DNA from: Urechidicola croceus
GTDB taxonomy: Bacteria; Bacteroidota; Bacteroidia; Flavobacteriales; Flavobacteriaceae
Direction: 5' to 3'
Assembly (NCBI RefSeq): GCF_001761325.1
Contig: NZ_CP017478.1
Location: forward strand, 2,935,501 to 2,999,500
Length of the DNA stretch: 64,000 bases
In this document: positions 37,368-44,094 of the stretch, in pieces
Layout: the number at the start of each line of letters is the position of its first letter
Position numbering within the stretch: the first letter of the stretch is position 1
Notes under the pieces: model-generated
Databases searched by the model: none
The model's input: only the letters and a program-made list of their open reading frames with translations
Told to the model about the DNA's origin: nothing
Made by a program: the position numbers and the translations under genes

Positions 37368-38192
37368 TTAAATATTACTGTCAATCCAGTTGATAACATC
37401 CTGTAATACTTCTTTTTTACATAAATCATTGTGCAATTCATGATAACCACCTTCGTATATTTTAAGAGTTGCTTTTTCAGTTTTGTTAGCAAATTCTATA
37501 GATGCGCTATAATCAATAATTCTATCATCAGAACCATGAAGAATATATGTTGGGTAATTTAATTTATGAGCGTTTTTAATTGCCCATTTCCCTTTTCTCA
37601 TAATTGTAATTGAATAGTTTGGGCTCACTTGATCATGGATTAATTGATCGTGTTCATATTTATGAACCTCAAGTTTGTCTCTAGAGATATCTTTTGGGTT
37701 AAGCTCATTGCTAAGAGTAATGAAAGGTGCTATTTTTTGAAGTATTTTTCCTGCAATTAATTTCCATTTAGGCGGTTGAAAAGCCAACCTTAAAAAAGGG
37801 CTCGTAGCAATAATTCCATTGACATTTGGCTGTTTAGTCAATGCGTAATTGAGTACTAAATTCCCACCCATACTATGACCGTATAAATAAGTTGGTATAT
37901 TTCCATAGACCTCTTGTTTTTTATTCAAAACTTTAGATATTACACTAAGAAGTGATTGGTAATTTGGATTATGACCGCGTTTTCCTTCTGTTTTTCCATG
38001 TCCAAAATTATCATAACTTATTACTGCAATATTGTTTTTTAATAGAGTTGGAACGAAGAAATTGGCATATCTGCCTGAATACTCACCCATTCCATGAACT
38101 AATACAACAACTGACTTAGGATGTCTAGGTTTCCAATATTGACCAAAAAAGTTTGTTTTCTTATGCTTAAAGTGAAATTCTTTGTGAGTCAT
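37368..38192 (-). CDS. Alpha/beta hydrolase, monoacylglycerol lipase-like
   Basis: The 274-residue protein has the serine aminopeptidase S33/Hydrolase_4 pattern: VVLVHGMGEYSGRY (oxyanion region), the nucleophile elbow GHSMGG, the acidic residue in LHGSDDRIIDY, and the catalytic His in EGGYHELHND. No signal peptide is seen, so it is probably cytoplasmic or membrane-associated. Relatives hydrolyse monoacylglycerols or lysophospholipids. Its start overlaps the stop of the LysM gene by one base (TAATG). Confidence 0.9.
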   Translation of the reverse strand: MTHKEFHFKHKKTNFFGQYWKPRHPKSVVVLVHGMGEYSGRYANFFVPTLLKNNIAVISYDNFGHGKTEGKRGHNPNYQSLLSVISKVLNKKQEVYGNIPTYLYGHSMGGNLVLNYALTKQPNVNGIIATSPFLRLAFQPPKWKLIAGKILQKIAPFITLSNELNPKDISRDKLEVHKYEHDQLIHDQVSPNYSITIMRKGKWAIKNAHKLNYPTYILHGSDDRIIDYSASIEFANKTEKATLKIYEGGYHELHNDLCKKEVLQDVINWIDSNI

Positions 38193-38683
38193 TATTGAAT
38201 TTTAAGTTTTTGACCTATTAGTATTTTATTCGATGCCAGATTGTTAATGTCCTTTAACTTATCTACGGTTAAATTGTAAATCTTAGAAATAGAATATAAA
38301 GTATCGCCATATTTTACTAAATGTGAATTCGATTCGTCTAAAACAGTTATTGAAATTTCTTGTCCTATATATAATGTTGAGTTTGGATCTAAGTTGTTTA
38401 AATCACAAATATCCTTTACACTAGAACCATAATTTCTGGAGAGGCTTGTAAGAGTCTCGCCATGTTCAATTTTGTGTTTTATTAAGCCAGAATTTTTAGT
38501 ATTGGTATGAGTATTAGATTTGTTAGAATAAGTTGTTTTTTTAAATGGGTTATTATAAATTATTTCTCCTGTTTTTTTTGACATGTAAGCCTCTTTTCCA
38601 TCTAAAAGAATTGTTTCGTATTCTTCTTGAGAAAAAGTAAGTACAGATGTTAGCAATAATAAAATAGTGATTTTTAATTTCAT
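38192..38683 (-). CDS. Secreted protein with two LysM domains
   Basis: The ATG at 38683 gives a 163-residue protein with a clear signal peptide (MKLKITILLLLTSVLTFSQ). A longer frame from 38740 would place 19 unneeded residues before it. Two LysM domains follow, at about residues 75-118 (HKIEHGETLTSLSRNYG) and 120-163 (HLVKYGDTLYSISKIY). LysM domains bind peptidoglycan or chitin-like glycans, so this is probably a periplasmic cell-wall-binding protein. No catalytic domain is present. It is translationally coupled to the lipase gene after it. Confidence 0.88.
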   Translation of the reverse strand: MKLKITILLLLTSVLTFSQEEYETILLDGKEAYMSKKTGEIIYNNPFKKTTYSNKSNTHTNTKNSGLIKHKIEHGETLTSLSRNYGSSVKDICDLNNLDPNSTLYIGQEISITVLDESNSHLVKYGDTLYSISKIYNLTVDKLKDINNLASNKILIGQKLKIQ

Positions 38684-38749
38684 CTTTTCCAGTAATTTGA
38701 TTATGTAAACAATATTAAAATTTTCTGTAATCAAAAACAATAAATATGT

Positions 38750-40066
38750 TTAAGAATTAGTATTTAGTAAGACCTCACGCATAGCTTTTGCTTTAAGTAA
38801 GCATTCTTCATATTCTTTTTCAGGAATTGATTTTGCAGTAATTGCCCCGCCAACAGAATATGAAATGTATTTTTCAGATTCATTATATAAAATACTTCTA
38901 ATTACCACATTAAAATCAAAATTTCCGGATGGAGTGAAATATCCAACAGCGCCTGAATATAAACCACGTTTTGTTTCTTCAAGTTCTTCGATGATTTTCA
39001 TTGCACTTATTTTAGGAGCTCCAGTCATACTTCCCATCGGGAAGAGACTTTTGATTATATCAACGGAATTGGTTTCTGATTTTACTTCTGAAACAACTGT
39101 TGAAATCAATTGATGTACTTGTTTAAATGTATAGACTTTGCATAACTCGGCAACTTTAACACTTCCTTTTATAGCAGTTCTAGAAAGGTCATTTCTTACC
39201 AAATCAACAATCATTATATTTTCAGCTCTCTCTTTTAAATCATTTTCAAGTTGAAATTTTAAATCAATATCTTCAATAGGAGTTTCACCTCTTTTAATGG
39301 TTCCTTTAATTGGTTGAGAAATCACTTTATTTTCACTTCTTTTTAAAAACCTTTCTGGAGATGCAGAAAGTAGAAACTTGTCATCCAATTTTAAGTATGT
39401 TGCAAACGGAGGAGTAGAAATTTCATTTAAATTTTGATATACTTCAAAAGGGTTTATTTCAGAGTTTTCAGCATAAAATTCTTGACAAAAACTTACTTCA
39501 TAAATATCGCCTCTTAAAATGTGGGCTAAGACTTTACTAATTTTGTCAAAATATTCATCTTTATGAATACGAAGTTTTATTTTTATATCATTTGGTTGGT
39601 GAAAATCAGTTAATTTGATGTTTATTATTTCTTCTAAATCAGATTCAATCTCATTTTCAAAAGTTTCCAAATAACTTATTTTGACAGTATTTCCTTTGAT
39701 GAAAAATATTTTTTTTGGCTGAAAAAAATACAAATCAGGGAAATGAAGTCCATCAAAATTTTTGGATTGAAGATTTTCAATATCATTTTTCAAATCATAG
39801 CCTAAATAACCAAATATATAGTCTTTCGTTATTTGTTGATATTCTTTTAGAATTCCAAAGGAATCATCACAATCACATTGAATTTCTGAATGCATATCAA
39901 CTGCCAATACAGCATCAAATTCTGAAAGTATTTCTGAGTTTTTATTTTCTGATGAATTATTTGAGTCTAGCCAAGAAATTTTATCAAATTTCTGAGCCCA
40001 AGCTAATAATTTGGACTTAAATTCATTAATAGTATTACTTGAAAAAATGCGTTCAGTTCTTTGCAT
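38750..40066 (-). CDS. pabB: Aminodeoxychorismate synthase component I (chorismate-binding)
   Basis: The 438-residue enzyme belongs to the anthranilate synthase I/PabB family. The C-terminal chorismate-binding domain has SQPIKGTIKRGETPIEDI, VDLVRNDLSRTA, PMGSMTGAPKISAMKIIEELE and YSGAVGYF. The Lys in PIKGT is typical of PabB, whereas TrpE has Ala there, so the enzyme should aminate chorismate to 4-amino-4-deoxychorismate for folate synthesis. No glutamine amidotransferase partner gene is nearby. Confidence 0.92.
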   Translation of the reverse strand: MQRTERIFSSNTINEFKSKLLAWAQKFDKISWLDSNNSSENKNSEILSEFDAVLAVDMHSEIQCDCDDSFGILKEYQQITKDYIFGYLGYDLKNDIENLQSKNFDGLHFPDLYFFQPKKIFFIKGNTVKISYLETFENEIESDLEEIINIKLTDFHQPNDIKIKLRIHKDEYFDKISKVLAHILRGDIYEVSFCQEFYAENSEINPFEVYQNLNEISTPPFATYLKLDDKFLLSASPERFLKRSENKVISQPIKGTIKRGETPIEDIDLKFQLENDLKERAENIMIVDLVRNDLSRTAIKGSVKVAELCKVYTFKQVHQLISTVVSEVKSETNSVDIIKSLFPMGSMTGAPKISAMKIIEELEETKRGLYSGAVGYFTPSGNFDFNVVIRSILYNESEKYISYSVGGAITAKSIPEKEYEECLLKAKAMREVLLNTNS

Positions 40067-40087
40067 AGTAGGACAAAAATACGAATC

Positions 40088-41311
40088 TTAATTTTTTGAA
40101 ATAGGAATTTTTAAACTAATACCAGTTTGAACATCCGGAGCGTTATTTACAAAGAAATCTTCTTTAAGATACAGTGTTAATTTGTATTTTGGTTTTCCGT
40201 AAGTATATAAAAATGTCCAATTGGAAAGAGAGGAGTATAGGGTTGAAAAACCATTGTGCCATCCAGCATTAATTTCACTCCAAAGTCCAACTAATTTATA
40301 ATAATCAGATTCTTCATTTTTATTATATCTAGTTTGAATTTGATAATTTATTCCAAAAGAATGGTAATTTTTAAGTTTGGTGTATTTTGTAAATTCAAAT
40401 TCACCTTCAAAAGTTCCCAATAGTGAATTGTTTCCTAGATCAATATTGTCTTTAAAATCAATTAGATTCTTTTTTAAAATACTTATTCCTAATCCAATAT
40501 TAAATTCATTATTACTTTGTAATTTGATGTTTTTAATTGCATTAGCAGAAATTCCAATATCGGTTGATGAATTGTATTTTGATGTATTTAAGCCTATATG
40601 GCTCCCAAAATTAACAAAGAAATTTTCTTTTTGATTGATTAAAAATTTTGGGTAATAGTAGTAATTTAATTCAATTCCTCCCATTAAAAAATCTCCATTA
40701 TTTAACTCTAATACTTTACCATTTCTATCAGTATATTTAAAATCAACTTGATTTAAACCATAGTATCTCCTTCCAAAAGGATCTTCACCACCTGCAATAT
40801 TACTATGAAACCACTCGATACTTTCATCACTTGTAAAAAAAGATAAAGGGTATTTTCCATTGTTAATTAAATATGACCTTACACTTATTCCAACTTCGTG
40901 TTCATCACTAATTTTGGTGTTAAAATCTACACGAAAACCTTTGATAACAGCATCTACAACTATATTCATATACTCTGCAGGTGTCGTTTCTTGATCTATA
41001 AAAGTAAATTGTCTATCAAACCAATTTATATTATTAAACGAGGCTCTTACTGCCTGATCTTTTGGTAGATACGCCTCAACAAATGGATGCATAGTATTTC
41101 CACTTTCAATACTAAAATTAAGTGTTGATTTCTCAGGAGGTTTAATTTTAAAATTTTGATTAATTCTTGAACTGAAAATTCCAAAATGATGTGTTGTTAA
41201 AGTACTTGGTTTATCTATTCCGTTTTTAAGAGTTGAATCTTCATTTTGTGAATAAACACAAATAATACAACAGGAAAGAAGTAGTAGGGTCAAAAAGACT
41301 TTTTTTATCAT
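40088..41311 (-). CDS. Uncharacterised outer-membrane beta-barrel-like protein
   Basis: I do not recognise this 407-residue protein. It has a cleavable signal peptide ending near CVYSQ, no lipobox used for anchoring, and alternating aromatic/polar strands (GGIELNYYYYPKFL, FFVNFGSHIGLN, HSFGINYQIQTRYN, KLTLYLKEDFFV), which suggest an outer-membrane barrel. It lies between pabB and lpd with no functional link to either. The protein is conserved in style but the function is unknown. Confidence 0.75.
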   Translation of the reverse strand: MIKKVFLTLLLLSCCIICVYSQNEDSTLKNGIDKPSTLTTHHFGIFSSRINQNFKIKPPEKSTLNFSIESGNTMHPFVEAYLPKDQAVRASFNNINWFDRQFTFIDQETTPAEYMNIVVDAVIKGFRVDFNTKISDEHEVGISVRSYLINNGKYPLSFFTSDESIEWFHSNIAGGEDPFGRRYYGLNQVDFKYTDRNGKVLELNNGDFLMGGIELNYYYYPKFLINQKENFFVNFGSHIGLNTSKYNSSTDIGISANAIKNIKLQSNNEFNIGLGISILKKNLIDFKDNIDLGNNSLLGTFEGEFEFTKYTKLKNYHSFGINYQIQTRYNKNEESDYYKLVGLWSEINAGWHNGFSTLYSSLSNWTFLYTYGKPKYKLTLYLKEDFFVNNAPDVQTGISLKIPISKN

Positions 41312-41342
41312 TTTATAAAGTTATAATAATTTTACAAAAAAT

Positions 41343-41367
41343 AAGCATCCAACAATTGTGGATGCTT
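41343..41367 (-). terminator. Rho-independent terminator after lpd
   Basis: AAGCATCC, 9 bases, GGATGCTT is an 8-bp perfect stem. Read on the minus strand it is followed by ATTTTTTGT. It lies between the lpd stop and the outer-membrane protein gene. Confidence 0.85.
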
Positions 41368-41397
41368 AAAAATATATTTAGATTTTGTTTTTACAAA

Positions 41398-42795
41398 TTA
41401 ACTGTGTATTGCTCTTCCATCAACTGCAAGACATGCTTCTTTAATAGCTTCTGTATAAGTTGGGTGAGCATGAGAACTTCTAGCGACATCTTCTGAAGAT
41501 GCTCTAAATTCCATTGCAATAACCGCTTCAGCAATCATATCAGCAGCACGTGCTCCAATCATGTGCATACCCAATATTTCATCAGTCTCAGCATGGGCCA
41601 ATACTTTTACCTGTCCATCAATATCCATACTAGCACGAGCACGACCTAAGGCACGCATAGGGAAACTTCCAGTTTTGTATTTTACCCCTTCTTCTTTTAA
41701 TTGTTCTTCTGTTTTTCCAACAGAAGCAACTTCTGGCCATGTATAAACAACTCCAGGAATTAAATTATAATCGATGTGTGGTTTTTGACCTGCAATGATT
41801 TCAGCAACCATTGAGCCTTCTTCTTCTGCTTTATGAGCAAGCATTGCTCCTTTAATAACATCGCCAATTGCGTAGATATTTGAAATGTTAGTTTTTAAAT
41901 GGGCATCAGTTTCAATTTGACCTCGTTCTGTAACTTTAACACCTACATTTTCTAAGCCTAGACCATCAGTATATGGTTTTCTGCCAACTGAAACCAAACA
42001 ATAGTCACCTTTAAATTCAACAGGATTTCCTTTTTTATCATCAGCAGTTACGGTAACCTCATTTCCATTAACAGAAACGCCATTTACCTTGTGACTTGTA
42101 TAAAATTTCATTCCTTGTTTTTTTAAAGATTTTTGTAATTCTTTAGATAGCATACTATCCATAGTTGGAATAATAGTTGGCATATATTCAATTACTGATA
42201 CTTCAGCACCAAGTCTACTGTATACTTGGCCTAACTCAAGTCCAATTACACCACCTCCAATTACAATCATATGTTTTGGAATTTCACTTAAACTAAGTGC
42301 TTCGGTTGAAGTAATTATTCTTTTTTTATCAATTTTGATAAAGGGTAGAGAAGAAGGTTTTGATCCAGTTGCAATAATAGTATGTTTAGATTCTATCGTA
42401 TTAACTTCATCATTAGAAGTTATGTTAATATGTGTTGCATCTTTAAAACTACCAAGACCCGTATAAACATCAATATTGTTTTTATCCATTAAGTAATTGA
42501 TTCCACCACTGGTCTGAGCAACTACCTCACCTTTACGATCAATCATTTGTTTGAAATTGATTTTTACTTCTTTTGCGTCAATTCCATGTTTTTCAAAATG
42601 ATGTATTGCATCATGATAATGGTGTGAAGAATCTAATAATGCTTTAGATGGAATACAACCTACATTTAAGCAAGTTCCTCCTAATGTATTATATTTTTCA
42701 ATTATTGCTGTTTTTAAACCTAATTGTGCGCAACGTATTGCTGCAACATAACCTCCAGGCCCAGAACCGATAACGGTTACATCATATGTGCTCAT
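41398..42795 (-). CDS. lpdA: Dihydrolipoyl dehydrogenase (E3)
   Basis: The 465-residue flavoenzyme reoxidises dihydrolipoamide in 2-oxoacid dehydrogenase and glycine cleavage complexes. The FAD-binding GSGPGGYVAAIRCAQ, redox-active disulfide GGTCLNVGCIPSK, NAD-binding GGGVIGLELG, IYAIGDV and the C-terminal catalytic motif HAHPTYTEA are all present. The ATG at 42795 fits the family start (MSTYDVTVIG); a frame opening at 42840 would add 15 non-family residues. The gene stands alone, and the intergenic repeat island lies upstream. Confidence 0.97.
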   Translation of the reverse strand: MSTYDVTVIGSGPGGYVAAIRCAQLGLKTAIIEKYNTLGGTCLNVGCIPSKALLDSSHHYHDAIHHFEKHGIDAKEVKINFKQMIDRKGEVVAQTSGGINYLMDKNNIDVYTGLGSFKDATHINITSNDEVNTIESKHTIIATGSKPSSLPFIKIDKKRIITSTEALSLSEIPKHMIVIGGGVIGLELGQVYSRLGAEVSVIEYMPTIIPTMDSMLSKELQKSLKKQGMKFYTSHKVNGVSVNGNEVTVTADDKKGNPVEFKGDYCLVSVGRKPYTDGLGLENVGVKVTERGQIETDAHLKTNISNIYAIGDVIKGAMLAHKAEEEGSMVAEIIAGQKPHIDYNLIPGVVYTWPEVASVGKTEEQLKEEGVKYKTGSFPMRALGRARASMDIDGQVKVLAHAETDEILGMHMIGARAADMIAEAVIAMEFRASSEDVARSSHAHPTYTEAIKEACLAVDGRAIHS

Positions 42796-42818
42796 AAATT
42801 GTATTATTTGTTTAAATA

Positions 42819-42826
42819 CAAAAGTA
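42819..42826 (-). promoter_or_regulatory. Possible -7 promoter element of lpd
   Basis: On the minus strand TACTTTTG matches the Bacteroidota -7 consensus TAnnTTTG and lies 24 bp before the lpd ATG at 42795. No good -33 element is seen at the right distance. Confidence 0.35.
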
Positions 42827-42909
42827 GCATATTTTGACAATTTATTAAGTAATTAGTCTTCTTTTAGGATAAAAAATGTAAAAGTTAAATTGTTGAAGTA
42901 CTTATATAT

Positions 42910-42941
42910 CCATTTATTGTTTTTTTATTACCATTTATTGT
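42910..42941. repeat. Direct repeat pair, 21-bp spacing, left edge of the lpd-M3 island
   Basis: CCATTTATTGT occurs at 42910-42920 and again at 42931-42941, an offset of 21 bp. The same sequence with the same 21-bp offset appears at the other edge of the intergenic island (44007 and 44028), in the same orientation. Two helical turns between copies would suit a protein binding one face of the DNA, or they may be ends of an inserted element. Confidence 0.6.
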
Positions 42942-42999
42942 TTTAAAGTATAAATAGATAAACTTTCTTTTTTTATAGTCTAGTATTTTACTATGTTTG

Positions 43000-43132
43000 T
43001 CATGTATTTGAAAATAAGTAGTTTGTTTTCAAATTGGCCCCGAAAGACATAATTTTTACTTATTGAGATTATTCTCAATATTGTTGCTGAAAACTTTAGA
43101 TCCCCGTAAAGAGATCGGCTTTTTTTATGGTA
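43000..43132 (+). other. Possible small RNA gene with CCCC motifs and T-run end
   Basis: A -7-like TATGTTTG lies at 42992-42999, giving a possible start near 43006. Within the segment are CCCCGAAAGACAT (43038-43050), a perfect hairpin TATTGAGA-TTAT-TCTCAATA (43061-43080), a second copy CCCCGTAAAGAGAT (43102-43115), and then GATCGGC followed by TTTTTTT. The GC-rich spots in very AT-rich DNA and the T-run at the end are what an RNA gene would look like. The terminal stem is weak and no family was recognised. Confidence 0.25.
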
Positions 43133-43256
43133 AAATTGAAGGGTTGAAACTATTAAAAATTGCTATATCAGATTTATTTCTGATAGTTTTTCAAGTTTTC
43201 ACTTAATAAGAATATTACAATATTAAATCTTAGAAATAAGTTTTAATAAACAATAT

Positions 43257-43547
43257 AACAATTGTAATTAAAAATCTGGGAGGTAATTGTTGTGGGGACA
43301 ATTATAAGGATGAAATTTAAGAGTGGTTGTTTGTTTTGCAAGTTTTTTAAATAGGCAAGACGATATTAAACAAGATTATTAAAAACCTATATATTATTGT
43401 GGGGATAGTATTAAGGACGATTAATAAAAATTGTTTAATTGAGAGATAAATTTAATATCTATAAACAGTTGTAACGCTTAAAACTTTTTTGAATATATAT
43501 CGTTGTGGGGACGAAAAACATTTAAAAGGTTTATGTTGCAACTGTTT
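43257..43547 (+). repeat. Three degenerate repeat units of about 106 bp with TTGTGGGGA core
   Basis: TGTGGGG occurs at 43291, 43398 and 43504, spaced 107 and 106 bp. In units 1 and 2 it is the 7-base loop of a 7-bp stem: TAATTGT/ACAATTA at 43284-43304, and ATATTAT/ATAGTAT with one G-U pair at 43391-43411. Unit 3 keeps a 4-bp inner stem (TCGT/ACGA). Units 1 and 2 also share AAGGATGA or AAGGACGA 8-9 bases after the core. Each core is preceded at about 20-30 bases by TTAAAA. In unit 1 an upstream AACAATT (43257-43263) could pair instead with AATTGTT (43285-43291). No coding potential beyond tiny ORFs is seen. Confidence 0.55.
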
Positions 43548-43552
43548 TTTTA
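43463..43552 (+). other. Long hairpin enclosing repeat unit 3, followed by T-run
   Basis: AAACAGTTGTAAC (43463-43475) and GTTGCAACTGTTT (43535-43547) are inverted with 12 of 13 positions matching. They enclose the third TTGTGGGGA hairpin in an 85-base structure. A T-run follows directly, so the 3' arm with its T-tract could act as a terminator for an RNA read from the left. This is a structure seen by eye only. Confidence 0.4.
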
Positions 43553-43645
43553 TTTTGGTTGGGGGTGATAATGTTTGTTAGAAGGTTAATATAGAATAAA
43601 CCTAGCCGTAACCATTTCACTGTAAAATGTTTACTGTGGGTGCAA

Positions 43646-43915
43646 TCATTTTACAAATGCTACGACCGATTTATCCTTTCCTACTAAAATATATTGTGAA
43701 ATCTTATTTAAATAATAAGTGAACTTTTCTTTTGTTAAAAATAAACCTACGCTTTTTTGTTGATTATTAAGAGTAAATTTTGAAACTCCCAATAATGATA
43801 AGTATTCGTTGTTAACGCTAATTACTGTAAAACTTTCTATGACATTATTGGTATAGAAATTACCGGCTGAAATGTCCAGCAAAAAAGCGATAGGTCTAAA
43901 TGAAATTAATTTCAT
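43646..43915 (-). CDS. Possible small gene inside the repeat island, 89 residues, unknown
   Basis: The open frame encodes 89 residues with a fairly protein-like mix (VSKFTLNNQQKSVGLFLTK, then KISQYILVGKDKSVVAFVK) and no recognised domain, signal peptide or catalytic motif. The ATG lies inside a perfect 16-bp palindrome, ATGAAATTAATTTCAT (43900-43915). A fourth TTGTGGGGA core lies directly upstream of it (43918-43926 on the plus strand). An 8-bp inverted repeat GTAAAATG/CATTTTAC (43622-43654) overlaps the stop. In AT-rich DNA a frame of this length could be chance, so it is a weak call. Confidence 0.35.
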   Translation of the reverse strand: MKLISFRPIAFLLDISAGNFYTNNVIESFTVISVNNEYLSLLGVSKFTLNNQQKSVGLFLTKEKFTYYLNKISQYILVGKDKSVVAFVK

Positions 43916-43932
43916 CGTTGTGGGGAATTTGA
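43912..43932 (+). repeat. Fourth TTGTGGGGA core
   Basis: ATCGTTGTGGGGA repeats the left half of unit 3 exactly (ATCGTTGTGGGGA, 43498-43510 region). It lies 415 bp after unit 3, close to four times the 106-bp spacing of the first three. The flanking stem is poor (4 of 7 pairs). It abuts the start of the possible 89-residue minus-strand gene. Confidence 0.45.
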
Positions 43933-44006
43933 TTAGTCTGAAATAATTTTACTTTGCAATGATATAAGAAAAAAATGTATCAGCAAAATATTTTTAAATA
44001 AAAATA

Positions 44007-44038
44007 CCATTTGTTTTGAAAATAATACCATTTATTGT
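44007..44038. repeat. Direct repeat pair, 21-bp spacing, right edge of the island
   Basis: CCATTTGTTTT (44007-44017) and CCATTTATTGT (44028-44038) are 21 bp apart. The second copy is identical to the left-edge repeats at 42910 and 42931, and all four are in the same orientation. The pairs bracket about 1.1 kb of non-coding DNA. Confidence 0.55.
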
Positions 44039-44094
44039 GAAAAACGTGCATTTTATTTTAAAAAGAGCTAATCTAAGACGAATTTAATTGTAGT

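Noticed and set aside
43310-43354. 14-residue ORF (MKFKSGCLFCKFFK) after repeat unit 1, and an 11-residue ORF at 43533-43568
   Set aside because: Too short to tell from chance, and unit 2 has no equivalent ORF.
43257-43547. Integron attC cassette array
   Set aside because: The hairpins lack the conserved RYYYAAC and GTTRRRY ends, there is no cassette-sized ORF series in the usual orientation, and no integrase gene is visible.
43257-43932. CRISPR array
   Set aside because: The repeated core is only about 9-10 bases, units differ in most other positions, the fourth unit is out of spacing, and no cas gene is in the window.
43284-43932. CsrB/RsmZ-like RNA (GGA in hairpin loops, AAGGATGA motifs)
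   Set aside because: The look is similar, but CsrA is generally absent from Bacteroidota. I keep only the general idea of a protein-binding repeat RNA.
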